64,000 bases of DNA, taken from assembly GCF_008693075.1 (NCBI RefSeq), contig NZ_VXKJ01000037.1, positions 62,001 through 126,000 on the forward strand, read 5' to 3'. Position numbers and translations under genes: made by a program. The DNA is from Corynebacterium phocae (GTDB taxonomy: Bacteria; Actinomycetota; Actinomycetes; Mycobacteriales; Mycobacteriaceae). Position 1 is the stretch's first letter, and every line of letters starts with the position of its first letter. A model generated the notes under the pieces. That model was not told the origin of the DNA and ran no database searches. It saw only the letters and a program-made list of their open reading frames with translations. Positions 52,820-62,208 of this stretch are shown piece by piece.

Positions 52820-53110
52820 ATGGCTACCGATTATGACGCACCGCGCCGTCGTGCAGAAGACGAGCTTGAAACAGACTCTCTCGAGGGTTTGAAAGCTGCC
52901 GAATCTGATAACAGCAGTATTGACGACGATGGCGAAATCGTTGAGCCTTTCGAGCCGCCCACAGTTGACCTCACGGGTGAGGAGCTCAACGTAGAAGTTA
53001 GGCCACGTCAGGAACACGAATTTACGTGTTTTTCCTGCTTTCTAGTTCAGTCCAACAAACGTCTTTCGCACCATGAAGACGACAATCCGATTTGCCTAGA
53101 CTGCGCTTAG
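52820..53110 (+). CDS. DUF4193 family small zinc-finger-like protein
   Basis: The 96-residue protein begins MATDYDAPRRRAEDELETDS, the DUF4193 start, is acidic in the middle ('SSIDDDGEIVEPFEPPTVDLTGEEL') and ends with two CxxC motifs, CFSC and CLDC, which may bind zinc. GAAGGGACG precedes ATG 52820. DUF4193 is confined to actinobacteria and always lies near dut and suhB; it may be a transcription-associated protein of RNA polymerase, but the role is not established. It ends in a good terminator. Confidence 0.9.
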   Translation: MATDYDAPRRRAEDELETDSLEGLKAAESDNSSIDDDGEIVEPFEPPTVDLTGEELNVEVRPRQEHEFTCFSCFLVQSNKRLSHHEDDNPICLDCA

Positions 53111-53149
53111 GACTGAGACTTTTGCGTTAACCCACGCGCCGCATCCTAT

Positions 53150-53190
53150 GCCCGCGACCTCTGCCACCTGTGCACAGGGCGCGGGCTTTT
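53150..53190 (+). terminator. Intrinsic terminator of the DUF4193 gene
   Basis: GCCCGCG pairs with CGCGGGC across a 23-base loop and is followed by TTTT. Confidence 0.65.
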
Positions 53191-53401
53191 GGCGTTTTAC
53201 CCGCTTGCGGCGGTTTCCAGGGGTAATGGCGAGCACCAGCGGCTGGAGTGGAAAATTGGCGCTGCAAGCGCTGCCAGCAGGTGCCGGCAGGTGCCGGGCC
53301 GCGGGATCGTAGCGGTTGGTACACGGGGGCTACCGCGGCCGGCACGGGGGTTAAAGCGGTAGGTAGAGGCCCTGGCGGCGGGCCTTGGAACCAGGTCGGG
53401 G

Positions 53402-53914
53402 TTATTTAAGTCCCTTAGTTGCTTGTGCGGCCTGGTCGGGAACAAAGGCGGCAATGAGCTTCTGCGGGTCTTTGGTGGCTACCATCCAGTAAGGGGTGGG
53501 ATCCTCCGGGTCATCAAGGATAAACATGGCATGAGTCTCAATCCAGGGATGGGTGACTAGGAAGGCCGCCGGGTCCAGCTGGGGGCCCAGGGCGTTTCGC
53601 CGCGCGGATTTCGGGACGGCTAGGCTGCGTGAGACTACGTCATCGGGCAGTTGGGCACCTGCCACCGTCAACCAGCGCGTGCCCTCTTGGTCTTGCTCCA
53701 CGGTAAGTACCGTCGAAGACCAGGAAATCAGAATCCACGTACCCAGTGCTGCCAGGATGGCGGCGGCTATGAGGCCTGCAGTAAGACCGCGGTTTAGTCC
53801 GAAGGTGGCCGCAGCAATCACAATCACCACCGCACCGTTGAACCAGAAGTACCACGGCACCCACTGGCGTTCCGAATAGCGAACAGAGGCAGAGTTATTC
53901 CGATGAGTAGTCAC
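53402..53914 (-). CDS. DUF3093 membrane protein
   Basis: The 170-residue protein begins MTTHRNNSASVRYSERQWVP, and 'RYSERQWVPWYFWFNGAVVIVIAAATFGLNRG' is the DUF3093 start. Two membrane helices lie at about 20-40 and 45-65, followed by a soluble domain with 'RWLTVAGAQLPDDVVSRSLAVP' and 'FLVTHPWIETHAMFILDDPEDPTPYWMVATKDPQKLIAAF'. It is divergent from dut (58-bp gap), the usual actinobacterial arrangement. No activity is known. Confidence 0.88.
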   Translation of the reverse strand: MTTHRNNSASVRYSERQWVPWYFWFNGAVVIVIAAATFGLNRGLTAGLIAAAILAALGTWILISWSSTVLTVEQDQEGTRWLTVAGAQLPDDVVSRSLAVPKSARRNALGPQLDPAAFLVTHPWIETHAMFILDDPEDPTPYWMVATKDPQKLIAAFVPDQAAQATKGLK

Positions 53915-53959
53915 GAGTTAGTATTCTACGCTGCCTAGTACTAGTTATTGGGTCCACGG

Positions 53960-53965
53960 TAAGCT
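53960..53965 (+). promoter_or_regulatory. -10 box of dut (leaderless)
   Basis: TAAGCT ends seven bases before the dut GTG and no Shine-Dalgarno sequence lies between. Confidence 0.55.
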
Positions 53966-53972
53966 AGGCCGC

Positions 53973-54449
53973 GTGAGTAAATTCAGTAGTGACCAAGAAT
54001 CTGCCGAAACCCCAGGAGCAATCAGGGTCAAGAGACTAGACAAGGAACTTCCCCTGCCCCGTCGCGCCCATCACGGGGACGCCGGCGCGGACCTCTATTC
54101 CGCTGAGACGGTGACCATTGACCCCGGCCAGCGGGCTTTAGTGGGTACGGGTATAGCCATCGCGCTTCCGCTAGGGACGGTGGGGCTTATCCATCCGCGC
54201 TCAGGACTAGCTGCCAAGCACGGGCTGTCCATTGTCAATACCCCCGGCACCATCGACGCGGAATACCGCGGTGAAATCAAGGTGTGCCTTATTAACCTGG
54301 ACCCGGAGAAGGCCTACACGGTTGAGCGGGGGACGCGGATTGCTCAGTTGGTAGTGCAGAGAGTCGAGCTTGTGGACTTCGTTGAGGTAGATGGCCTGGA
54401 GGACACCGCTAGGGGAGAGGGCGGGTACGGATCTACCGGAGTGAATTAG
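53973..54449 (+). CDS. dut: dUTP diphosphatase
   Basis: Hydrolyses dUTP to dUMP, keeping uracil out of DNA and supplying thymidylate synthase. The 158-residue trimeric dUTPase has all five motifs: GDAGADLYS (motif 1, about 35-43), [12 protein letters not shown] (2, about 74-85), [11 protein letters not shown] (3, with the catalytic Asp95), 'RIAQLVVQR' (4) and [10 protein letters not shown] (5). GTG 53973 is preceded by a -10 box, not a ribosome-binding site. It is divergent from the DUF3093 gene. Confidence 0.96.
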   Translation: MSKFSSDQESAETPGAIRVKRLDKELPLPRRAHHGDAGADLYSAETVTIDPGQRALVGTGIAIALPLGTVGLIHPRSGLAAKHGLSIVNTPGTIDAEYRGEIKVCLINLDPEKAYTVERGTRIAQLVVQRVELVDFVEVDGLEDTARGEGGYGSTGVN

Positions 54450-54697
54450 CCTTGGGCCACGTGCGGGCATCCCCGGTGACCAGGGGTTTGAGTGTGAAGG
54501 TGGCATCAATTCTTAAGTAAAAATTTAGAATCTTGGTGAAAACCCGTACTCTGGAGGGCAATTACTACTTCTTTCCCTGTTTAGACCCTTCGTTGGTTTT
54601 CGCAGTGCCAGTAAGGCGCAGTGCAAGGCCCGCCGGGAGAGCAAGTGTTTAACCTGATTAGATGAGCGGATTTTTACCGCTGAGAGGAATACCTATT

Positions 54698-55609
54698 ATG
54701 GCTTTGTGGCCGTTTGGAAAAAATAAAGAAGAAGATAGTCTAAAGGATGCTCCTGCTGGTGCACCCGGCGCTAAACCCGGGGCCGCCCAGCAAGATGTAG
54801 CTGGCGTGGATAGCAGTGGTGCGGCCGCTGGCAGTGGCCAGCCGGATCCTTCCGAAGACGCTACCGGCAGCACCTCTCCGGAGCGCCCAGACGTGGAGAT
54901 TACCTCGATCCCCCACGATCCTGTGGGCGGTACCATGGGGCCGTTCGACGGGGATAAGGTCAAAATCGAGGACTTTGACTTCTCCGATTTTTCCCTAGGT
55001 TTGCTAGAGCTTGGCTCACTGCGGATTCCCCTGCCCAAAAATTCCCAGGTGCAGGTGGAGATGGGGGCCTCCGGGCCACGGATGCTCCACATTGTCACCC
55101 ACTATGGGCGCATTACGCCGGTTGCCTTCGCCGCACCGCGTTCCCCTGGGCAGTGGGCGGAATCCGGCAAGGACCTGATCAAAGGTGTGGCCAACGACGG
55201 CCTGGCAACGCACGTTGAGCAAGGCCCGTGGGGAAGTGAAATCGTGGGTGTCAATGAAAACGGCACCATCCGCATCATCGGCATTGAAGGCCCTCGCTGG
55301 CTACTGCGGCTGACTACCGCCGCGCCCACAGGCAAAGAAGATGATCTAGCAACCCTCGCCCGCGAGGTCGCGGCCCGCACCTTCGTCTACCGCGGGGAAG
55401 AACCCATCCTGGCAGGAAACTCCCTTCCTATATCCATGCCGCAACCGCTGGTGGAGCAGGTGCAAAAAGCCATGAATGAACGCGCCGCCCAGCAACAAAA
55501 CACCCCGGAAAACGCCGCCGAACAAGACGCCATTAACCACATGCGCAGCCTGCGGACTGACGACTCCGCTGCCCCTAACGGCTCCGCTGACGCCCAAGGG
55601 GAAAAGTAG
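54698..55609 (+). CDS. DUF3710 family protein
   Basis: From ATG 54698 (GAGAGGAA upstream) the 303-residue protein begins MALWPFGKNKEED, typical of DUF3710, followed by a Gly/Ala/Pro linker and the domain itself ('DFDFSDFSLGLLELGSLRIPLP', 'QGPWGSEIVGVNENGTIRIIGIEGPRWLLRLTT', 'RTFVYRGEEPILAGNSLPISMP'). The C-terminal 60 residues are polar and disordered. It is followed without a gap by the DUF3159 gene. Function is unknown in actinobacteria. Confidence 0.88.
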   Translation: MALWPFGKNKEEDSLKDAPAGAPGAKPGAAQQDVAGVDSSGAAAGSGQPDPSEDATGSTSPERPDVEITSIPHDPVGGTMGPFDGDKVKIEDFDFSDFSLGLLELGSLRIPLPKNSQVQVEMGASGPRMLHIVTHYGRITPVAFAAPRSPGQWAESGKDLIKGVANDGLATHVEQGPWGSEIVGVNENGTIRIIGIEGPRWLLRLTTAAPTGKEDDLATLAREVAARTFVYRGEEPILAGNSLPISMPQPLVEQVQKAMNERAAQQQNTPENAAEQDAINHMRSLRTDDSAAPNGSADAQGEK

Positions 55610-56500
55610 TTGTCCGTATCACCGCTCGGCAAGCGCCAAGCTTCACCGACTAAGGCGACCAAGAAAGTCAAAAAGCCCATCGAGGACCAGACGTTACTGG
55701 AGCAGATGGGTGGGGTGACCGGGTTAGTGTCCGCAACCTTGCCAGTCCTGGTCTTAATACCTGTGAATTCCCAGTGGGGAATGGGGCCCGCGCTTATCTC
55801 CGCACTTTTAGTAGCTGCGGCGATTATGGCCTGGCGGCTAGCCCGCAAAGAAACTCTACAACCGGCCGTATCTGGGCTCATTGGTGTTGCTATCTGCGCC
55901 GGTATTGCTTGGTTGACCGGTGACGCTAAGGGGTATTTCCTTTACGGGATCTGGGCCTCCTTTGTATTGTTTGTTCTCACCACTATTTCTATGCTTGTGC
56001 GCTGGCCGGCTGTGGGCGTGGTGTGGAAGGGCGTTAACGGTGAGTCAATGATCTGGCGGCAGGTACCCAAGGCCTTGTGGTCTTATACCTTTGCTACCGC
56101 GGGGTGGGCCACCATTTTCTTGGCTCGCTTCTTGGTGCAAAACCACATCTATAATTCTGCGGAGGGTACTACCTCGCTGGGGCTCACGCGGGTGCTGATG
56201 GGCTGGCCTTTGACCGGCCTGGTCATGGTACTGACTGTGTTGATGGTCAAGCGCGCCAACGCCGCGGTAGATGAGGCAGTAGCGCAGGGAAAGGTTAGCT
56301 TGCCTGCAGAGACTACCGATGCCCCCTCATCCGCACGGTCTGTTGCCGCCCAGGAATCCAAGGGTGTAGAGCAACCGCTAGATAATCACCACCCGGCTGC
56401 GCCCCGGTCAACCACGGCCCAGTCAACCAACCCCCAGCCAAGCACGCCTCGGTCATCTGCGCCGGGCACAACCGATGAAAATCCAAAGAAAGACTCCTAA
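55610..56500 (+). CDS. DUF3159 integral membrane protein
   Basis: The 296-residue protein starts at TTG 55610, the codon after the DUF3710 stop; the nearest in-frame alternatives would remove only non-conserved residues. It has six or so membrane segments beginning 'LLEQMGGVTGLVSATLPVLVLIPVN', typical of DUF3159, including 'YFLYGIWASFVLFVLTTISMLVRWPAVGV' and ends in a Ser/Pro/Thr-rich tail of about 70 residues. The family resembles septation-protein-A/intracellular septation membrane proteins, but no role is established. It is coupled to genes on both sides (no intergenic bases). Confidence 0.85.
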   Translation: MSVSPLGKRQASPTKATKKVKKPIEDQTLLEQMGGVTGLVSATLPVLVLIPVNSQWGMGPALISALLVAAAIMAWRLARKETLQPAVSGLIGVAICAGIAWLTGDAKGYFLYGIWASFVLFVLTTISMLVRWPAVGVVWKGVNGESMIWRQVPKALWSYTFATAGWATIFLARFLVQNHIYNSAEGTTSLGLTRVLMGWPLTGLVMVLTVLMVKRANAAVDEAVAQGKVSLPAETTDAPSSARSVAAQESKGVEQPLDNHHPAAPRSTTAQSTNPQPSTPRSSAPGTTDENPKKDS

Positions 56501-57799
56501 ATGACTGCATCTGATACCTCTGCTTCACCTGATACCTCTGCTTCCGGAAACGTTATCCGTGTAGGCGATGAAGTAACGCTGAGCGTAAAACGCATGGCCC
56601 ACGGCGGTGAAGGAATTGCGGAGCTAGACGGTGACGGCCGGGTATTTTTCGTAGCCGGCGCTTTCCCCGGGGACGTGGTGAAAGCAAAAGTGACTAAGGT
56701 GAAGAAGAACTTTGGCCGCGCGGAACTTCAATCCGTGGAGGAAAAAGGCCCGCTGCGCGTGGATAGTTATTGCCCGGCCGCTGAGGCTGGTGCGGGCTGC
56801 TGTGACTTTGACACCCTGGACCCGGATAAGGAGCTGGATATAAAGTCGGAGGTCCTTCTTGGGCAGCTGCGCCGTATTGGCAAACTCTCCGACCTCCCGG
56901 TTCCAGAGCTCATCGAGTTGACGCCGCGCCGCGGGTGGCGCACCCGCGTTCGCCTGGGAGTAGATGACAAGGGCCGCGCTGGCCTGCGCAAGCGTGGCTC
57001 CCACGAGCTGGTCACTGACCAGGTGTGTACCCAGCTGGCGCCCGGCTTGGTCGATGGTCTGGTGGGAGCCTCTGATGATGTTCGCCGGTTTAGCCCCGGC
57101 GCTGAGGTCATTGCTGTCATTGATGCTGAGGGCAACCGGCATGTTGCTCAAACGCGCAAGGCCCCGCGGGGCAAGCGGGTGGAGAAAATCACCGACATCA
57201 TCGAGGGCAACAAACAGGTAGTGGAGCGCGCTGACGGCTATGAATTCCGCTTTCCGGTGGCCGCCTTCTGGCAGGCGCACGCGGGGGCACCAGACCGCTA
57301 CGCACAGCTGGTTCGCGAGTGGCTGCGGCCGGCCGAGGAAGAAGACGGGCAAGCAGTGGGATGGGACCTCTACGGCGGCGTAGGCGTGTTCGTACCCGCT
57401 ATCGCGCAGTCACTGGGTGCTAACGGTGCCCAGGCGGCGGTGTATTCCGTTGATTTCTCCCCGGCGGCAACAGTGGCCTCCCAGCCTTCCTTGGAAGAAT
57501 TTGATGTCCACGTGGTCAGTGACAAGGTGGAAAAGGTAGCGGATCAACTACCTAGCCCCGCAGCAGTGGTCTTAGATCCCCCGCGCACGGGTGCGGGCGC
57601 AAAGGTGGTTGCCACCGTGGCCGCAGCAGCGCCTCAGCAGGTCATCCACGTGGGCTGTGACCCGGCTACCTTCGCCCGGGACCTCCAATACTGGCAAGAA
57701 TCAGGTTTCTTTCCCACCAATCTCGCGGTGATCAATGCCTTCCCCGGTACCCACCACGTTGAGGCGGTCGCACTGCTAGAGCGCAGTAACAAAGCCTAG
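56501..57799 (+). CDS. TRAM-domain RNA (uracil-5-)-methyltransferase (TrmA/RlmCD family)
   Basis: Probable m5U methyltransferase of rRNA or tRNA. The 432-residue protein has a TRAM domain (about 18-80), a shortened cysteine cluster (C91, C100, C101; SYCPAAEAGAGCC), the SAM-binding region 'WDLYGGVGVFVPAIAQ', 'VVLDPPRTGAG' with the DPPR motif, and the catalytic Cys386 in HVGCDPATFARD followed by 'FPGTHHVEAVALLER'. ATG 56501 abuts the preceding stop (TAAATG). An 18-bp direct duplication lies near its start. The target uridine cannot be told from sequence. Confidence 0.88.
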   Translation: MTASDTSASPDTSASGNVIRVGDEVTLSVKRMAHGGEGIAELDGDGRVFFVAGAFPGDVVKAKVTKVKKNFGRAELQSVEEKGPLRVDSYCPAAEAGAGCCDFDTLDPDKELDIKSEVLLGQLRRIGKLSDLPVPELIELTPRRGWRTRVRLGVDDKGRAGLRKRGSHELVTDQVCTQLAPGLVDGLVGASDDVRRFSPGAEVIAVIDAEGNRHVAQTRKAPRGKRVEKITDIIEGNKQVVERADGYEFRFPVAAFWQAHAGAPDRYAQLVREWLRPAEEEDGQAVGWDLYGGVGVFVPAIAQSLGANGAQAAVYSVDFSPAATVASQPSLEEFDVHVVSDKVEKVADQLPSPAAVVLDPPRTGAGAKVVATVAAAAPQQVIHVGCDPATFARDLQYWQESGFFPTNLAVINAFPGTHHVEAVALLERSNKA

Positions 57800-58189
57800 T
57801 TTCTCCCCATGGGGTTGACCTCTTTCCAAGGGGTTGGCGCAGCTGGCAGAACTCCCTTGTTGTACCGGGCTCTAACTAGGGTTAGGGAAAAAGCGGGTGC
57901 GGAGCTGGGGATTGTGCCCGGGCTTGGGGCTGCTGGAGCGTTTCTTGTTCCAAGTGTTCCCGGTTCCGGGGACAAAGCCCCGGAAAGCCTGAAAAGCCGC
58001 CGCTGCTTGGGGCTTTCGGGCGGTGGATTTGGCACGGCTACTACTATTAATTTCATGCGCGGGACGTTTACTCATTTACGTTCCCGTGCGAGTATCGTAG
58101 GGTAATACTACAAAGCGCCCCCCTGGCGGGGTGCAGAGAAAAACTATCGCGGTCAGCGTTCGTTGTGAGATGAGGTTCAAACGGTCTTT
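57800..58189. promoter_or_regulatory. dxs upstream region
   Basis: This 390-bp gap has no credible gene. It holds an 8-bp hairpin (TTCCGGGG/CCCCGGAA, 57964-57985) that lacks a T tract, and the dxs promoter at 58075-58103. The predicted dxs leader (about 80 nt) contains a GCGCCCC/GGGGTGC hairpin near 58114-58132. Confidence 0.5.
58075..58103 (+). promoter_or_regulatory. Candidate dxs promoter
   Basis: TTTACG (58075-58080) and TAGGGT (58098-58103) are 17 bp apart; transcription would start near 58110. Confidence 0.5.
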
Positions 58190-60106
58190 ATGGCAATTCT
58201 AGATACGGTGTCGTCACCAAGCGATCTGAAAAAACTCTCTGAGCAGCAATTAGAGCAACTGGCAGGGGAGATCCGGCAGTTCCTCATTGACCAGGTTTCC
58301 GTGACCGGTGGCCACCTGGGGCCCAACCTGGGCGTGGTGGAGTTAACCATAGCGCTGCACCGGGTTTTCGACTCCCCGCGGGATGCGATTGTCTTTGATA
58401 CCTCGCACCAATCGTATGTCCATAAGATTTTGACCGGACGCGCCTCCCAGTTTGGCACCCTGCGCCAGAAGGGCGGCTTGTCCGGTTACACCGATCGGGG
58501 CGAGTCTGAGCATGACTGGACTGAGTCCTCCCACGCATCCGCCTCGATCTCGGTCGTCGACGGCTTGGCTAAGGCCTTCGCGCTCAAGGGTCAATCCCAC
58601 CGTAACGCCGTTGCGGTAGTTGGTGACGGCGCGTTGACCGGAGGTATGTGTTGGGAAGCGCTGAACAACCTTTCAGCTGATAAGGAAAGAAACGCCGTGG
58701 TCATTGTTAATGACAACGGACGTTCCTATTCACCCACCATTGGTGGTTTTAGCGAGAACCTTTCCAAAATCCGCACCCAGCATGGTTACGACGAACTCAT
58801 GGAACAGGGGAAAAAGCGCCTCAAGTCCTTGGGCTGGGTAGGGGAGCGTGCGTTCGACGCCCTCCACGCAGTCAAGGAGGGAGTGAAGTCCACCGTTATC
58901 CCTACCGAGATGTTCCCCGATTTGGGAATGAAGTACGTGGGGCCGGTCAACGGACACGACCTGGAGGCCCTTGACCACGCTCTGACCTATGCCCGGGACT
59001 ATGAGGGACCCATTATGGTCCACGTGGTCACTGAGAAGGGGCACGGATTTGAACCGGCCGTTAACGAGCCCAATGACCAGATGCACTCCACCGGGGCAAT
59101 CGATCCCGTCACCGGCGTGCCCATTGGTGTGGACCAACCCGGTTGGACCGCAGCTTTTTCCGAGGAAATAATTGCAGCGGGCGAAGCCCGGGAAGACATC
59201 GTGGCTATTACAGCCGCCATGGCGGGACCTACCGGCTTAACTCCGTTTGCGCAAAGATTCCCGGACCGCTTCTTTGACGTGGGCATTGCCGAACAACACG
59301 CCTTGACTTCCGCTTCCGGTCTGGCCATGGCAGGTCTACACCCGGTGGTAGCGCTCTATTCGACCTTCCTCAACCGTGGGTTTGACCAGCTTCTGATGGA
59401 CATTGGGCTCCTGCGCCTTCCGGTTACGCTAGTGCTTGACCGCTCTGGGGTTACTGGCTCTGATGGTCCTAGCCACAACGGTGTGTGGGATATGGCTATC
59501 TCCACCATCGTCCCCGGCATTCAGGTGGCCGCGCCGCGTGACGGAACGCGCCTGCGGGAGCTATTCCGCGAGGCCATTGCTATTGACCACGGCCCTACGG
59601 TGGTGCGCTTCCCTAAAGGTGATCTGCTTGAAGATCAGGAACCCCTGGATACCCTTGCTGATGGCGTAGATATCTTGCATTATTCGGATAACAAAGATGA
59701 CTCCAGTGCTGATGTCCTCATAGTTTCCGTTGGTGCGATGTCTGCACGCAGCCTTGCGGCGGCGCAGATGCTTGAGGAAGACGGTCTCAACGTCACTGTA
59801 ATCGACCCCCGTTGGGTGGCACCTGTTGCCCAGTCGGTCGTTGCACTGGCCGCTGACCATGACCTGGTGGTCACGGTCGAAGATGGAACCATCCGGGGCG
59901 GCGTGGGATCCCTCATCAGCGAGGCCCTGGGTTCTGCCGAGGTAGATACGCCACACCGCCGTCTGGCCTTCCCTAGCTTCTATCCGAAGCACGCCTCGCG
60001 TGGGCAGCTATTGGAAGATGTCGGCCTGGCACCTGATGGTATGGCGGAGCAAATCAACCAGTGGGTTAGCACTATTGTCAACGCCCACAACGAGCTAAAC
60101 GACTAG
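58190..60106 (+). CDS. dxs: 1-deoxy-D-xylulose-5-phosphate synthase
   Basis: Thiamine-diphosphate enzyme that joins pyruvate and glyceraldehyde 3-phosphate, the first step of the MEP isoprenoid route (menaquinone, decaprenyl phosphate, tRNA i6A). The 638-residue protein has the metal/ThDP motif GDGALTGG (145-152) with a following NDN, '[13 protein letters not shown]' and, in the pyrimidine domain, '[20 protein letters not shown]' with the activating Glu, and '[18 protein letters not shown]'. ATG 58190 has only a weak GAGG upstream. Length is typical. Confidence 0.96.
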   Translation: MAILDTVSSPSDLKKLSEQQLEQLAGEIRQFLIDQVSVTGGHLGPNLGVVELTIALHRVFDSPRDAIVFDTSHQSYVHKILTGRASQFGTLRQKGGLSGYTDRGESEHDWTESSHASASISVVDGLAKAFALKGQSHRNAVAVVGDGALTGGMCWEALNNLSADKERNAVVIVNDNGRSYSPTIGGFSENLSKIRTQHGYDELMEQGKKRLKSLGWVGERAFDALHAVKEGVKSTVIPTEMFPDLGMKYVGPVNGHDLEALDHALTYARDYEGPIMVHVVTEKGHGFEPAVNEPNDQMHSTGAIDPVTGVPIGVDQPGWTAAFSEEIIAAGEAREDIVAITAAMAGPTGLTPFAQRFPDRFFDVGIAEQHALTSASGLAMAGLHPVVALYSTFLNRGFDQLLMDIGLLRLPVTLVLDRSGVTGSDGPSHNGVWDMAISTIVPGIQVAAPRDGTRLRELFREAIAIDHGPTVVRFPKGDLLEDQEPLDTLADGVDILHYSDNKDDSSADVLIVSVGAMSARSLAAAQMLEEDGLNVTVIDPRWVAPVAQSVVALAADHDLVVTVEDGTIRGGVGSLISEALGSAEVDTPHRRLAFPSFYPKHASRGQLLEDVGLAPDGMAEQINQWVSTIVNAHNELND

Positions 60107-60132
60107 GCGGGAGTGGTACGGGGTGCCATCCG

Positions 60133-61377
60133 CTAGTTTTCAGGGAAGGCGTGCCGAACGATAATTGGGGCGACCAAATCAGCTTGCCACTCCCGGGCGC
60201 CCTCCTCGATGAGTTGCGTCTTCACCTTGCCAGGATGGGCGACGGAGCCCGCCCTATCTCCCGGCCGGCGGCTGCTGGTATCACCGTGAATTGCCCACAG
60301 TACCGCCCGTAGTTCCGCCGTGCGGATTATAGTGTCAGAATTCATGGAGAGATCTTCCCCGAGGACCTCGATATCGTCGCGAATGGTCTGGTACATGCTC
60401 CACAGCTCGGGATATTCCCGTGACCAGGAGCTCTTGGCAGGAACGCCAGCGGAAGGCTTGGGCAGGCGGGGCCACTCACCTTTTTTGGTGCGGGAAGCGG
60501 CCTCTAAGACCTTTATCCACATGGAGGATGCACCTCTACGGCGGCTGGGGAATCCCCGTACCCGGCGCAAACCAGCCTCGGAAGTGGGCACTGCGCGAGC
60601 GATCTCAATAAGGGTCCGGTTGGAAAGTAGTCTTCCCGGGGCCAGGTCTTTGGCTCTAGCCAAGGTGTCGCGCCTGGTCCACAATGCTTTAGCGACGTTA
60701 AGCTGAGCGGGGCTAGTTAGCGTATAGATGCCCTTCAAGTCGCGCCAGTTCGCGGGCTGGGGCTCCGTTACATCGGCGTGGCGTCTGACAATTTCGGCGA
60801 ACTCGGCCTCAGCCCACTCGGTTTTGTCATCTTCCGCTAAAATCTCAGCTAATTCTTCCGCCAACTCGAGCAGGAACTCCACATCAAGCGCGGCGTAGGC
60901 CAGTTGCTTGCGGGGAATAGGCCGGGCTGACCAATCGGCGTCTCCGTAACCCTTCTCCAGCTCCACGCCCAAGAGCAGTTCCGTCATGGCCGAGAGGTTC
61001 GGGTGGTCGTACCCGGCTATGCGGGCTGCAAGTTCGGTATCAAAAATGGTGCCCGGATAAAGGCCCAACCATGCCAGGCAGGGCAAATCACTAGGGGCCG
61101 CGTGGATGACCCATTTCGCCCCGTTGAGGACTGGGCCAAGGGCCTTCGAAAGCTCAGCTCGCCCGCCCTCCGGGTCAATGAGGAAGGTACCGGCACCGTT
61201 GCGCCGGATTTGCAGCAAGAAGGCGCGGTCGTCGTAGCGGAAAGCAGACGCGCGTTCAGTATCAATGGCAAAAGGGCCGGTTCCTGCTGCCAACTGCTTG
61301 GCAACCTGGAGAAAGTCCGAGGGAGAATCTGCCACTGAGGGGATACCGTCAGATGGCGAGGAATGAAGGGAAGACAT
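60133..61377 (-). CDS. rnd: Ribonuclease D
   Basis: 3'-5' exoribonuclease of the DEDD family for tRNA and stable RNA maturation. The 414-residue protein has exo I DTE (D39, E41), exo II 'WVIHAAPSDLPCLAWLGLYPGTIFDTELAARIAGYD', exo III 'YAALDVEFLLELAEEL', an HRDC domain (about 220-300, 'LWTRRDTLARAKDLAPGRLLSNRTLIEIARAVP') and a second HRDC-like C-terminal region. It starts seven bases past the DUF3000 stop with no strong ribosome-binding site, implying coupled translation. Typical for actinobacteria. Confidence 0.93.
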   Translation of the reverse strand: MSSLHSSPSDGIPSVADSPSDFLQVAKQLAAGTGPFAIDTERASAFRYDDRAFLLQIRRNGAGTFLIDPEGGRAELSKALGPVLNGAKWVIHAAPSDLPCLAWLGLYPGTIFDTELAARIAGYDHPNLSAMTELLLGVELEKGYGDADWSARPIPRKQLAYAALDVEFLLELAEELAEILAEDDKTEWAEAEFAEIVRRHADVTEPQPANWRDLKGIYTLTSPAQLNVAKALWTRRDTLARAKDLAPGRLLSNRTLIEIARAVPTSEAGLRRVRGFPSRRRGASSMWIKVLEAASRTKKGEWPRLPKPSAGVPAKSSWSREYPELWSMYQTIRDDIEVLGEDLSMNSDTIIRTAELRAVLWAIHGDTSSRRPGDRAGSVAHPGKVKTQLIEEGAREWQADLVAPIIVRHAFPEN

Positions 61378-61383
61378 TAAAAA

Positions 61384-62070
61384 CTAGTTTCTGATATTAG
61401 TAACGCCCTCGGGCGGTAGACCGGCCACGTTGGCAAGAACTTTTCCAAAAGCTTCTACGTGCGGGGCCAGGTCCGTGCCTTCGGCGGTCCACGAGGCGCG
61501 CATTTCCAGCTGGTGGGAGCGCGGCGGGCCGCCTATTTCGCCAAAACGAACCGACGCCGTTGCGGTCACCGTTCCGCCCAGATTGGTGTGACCAGCGTTG
61601 CAGTGTTGCATGGACTCCTTGAGCCACTCCCACGCGACATCGGGCAGTAGGGGATCACCAGCTAATTCGGAGTCCATATCTGCCTGGATATAGGCCACCA
61701 GCCGCATACTGCCTTCCCAGGCTTCTTCTGCGCCTGGATCGTGGAGCAAGATGAGGCGCCCAAAAGCATCACCCTCGGACTCGGCAGGGACAGATTCCAG
61801 ATCCTCGATGTCGTGGTAGCGGTCAACCTCCAAGCCAACGGCGTGACTAAAGGGGGCTAGGCGCTGTGGAGGCCTGATGGTTCCCAGAGAGATATCAGAG
61901 CGCAGGTGTGCAGAATGCATTGATTCCACCGCAAAGGAAAATGCCGGCGGTGTCTGTGCCGCCTTTTCGTCTGCTGTGGTGGGATTGTCCCGAGCAACCT
62001 TCTTCGCGGCATGTGCGCGAAGGTCTGCCGGTTTTCCTGCAGTTTGAGAGAAAGAGTCGTTTGTGCTCAC
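61384..62070 (-). CDS. DUF3000 family protein
   Basis: The product from GTG 62070 has 228 residues; the frame also has an ATG at 62091 (extra seven residues) that is not favoured, because a possible -10 (TATTAG, minus strand) lies just before 62071. The domain has 'FSFAVESMHSAHLRSDISLGTIRPPQRLAPFSHAVGLEV', 'GRLILLHDPGAEEAWEGSMRLVAYIQADMD' and 'VAWEWLKESMQHCNAGHTNLGGTVTATASVRFGEIGG', typical of DUF3000. No catalytic function is known. It always accompanies rnd and is divergent from hemQ. Confidence 0.87.
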   Translation of the reverse strand: MSTNDSFSQTAGKPADLRAHAAKKVARDNPTTADEKAAQTPPAFSFAVESMHSAHLRSDISLGTIRPPQRLAPFSHAVGLEVDRYHDIEDLESVPAESEGDAFGRLILLHDPGAEEAWEGSMRLVAYIQADMDSELAGDPLLPDVAWEWLKESMQHCNAGHTNLGGTVTATASVRFGEIGGPPRSHQLEMRASWTAEGTDLAPHVEAFGKVLANVAGLPPEGVTNIRN

Positions 62071-62208
62071 GCCATGTAAACCTAATAGCAAACTGCCCCT
62101 CCGCCAGTAAGGCGCGCCGTGGGCCGCGGCCGTGGATACCGTCTAGAGAACAGGTCTATGATGGATGGTACATAATGACTACTTTTCCTATACGGAGGTT
62201 TGAGATCC

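Noticed and set aside
56516..56551. 18-bp direct duplication at the start of the TRAM methyltransferase gene
   Set aside because: Real but short, in frame, and within a disordered N-terminus; no sign of function.
57964..57985. Terminator after the TRAM methyltransferase gene
   Set aside because: The 8-bp hairpin is perfect but has no T tract on either strand and lies 165 bp after the stop.
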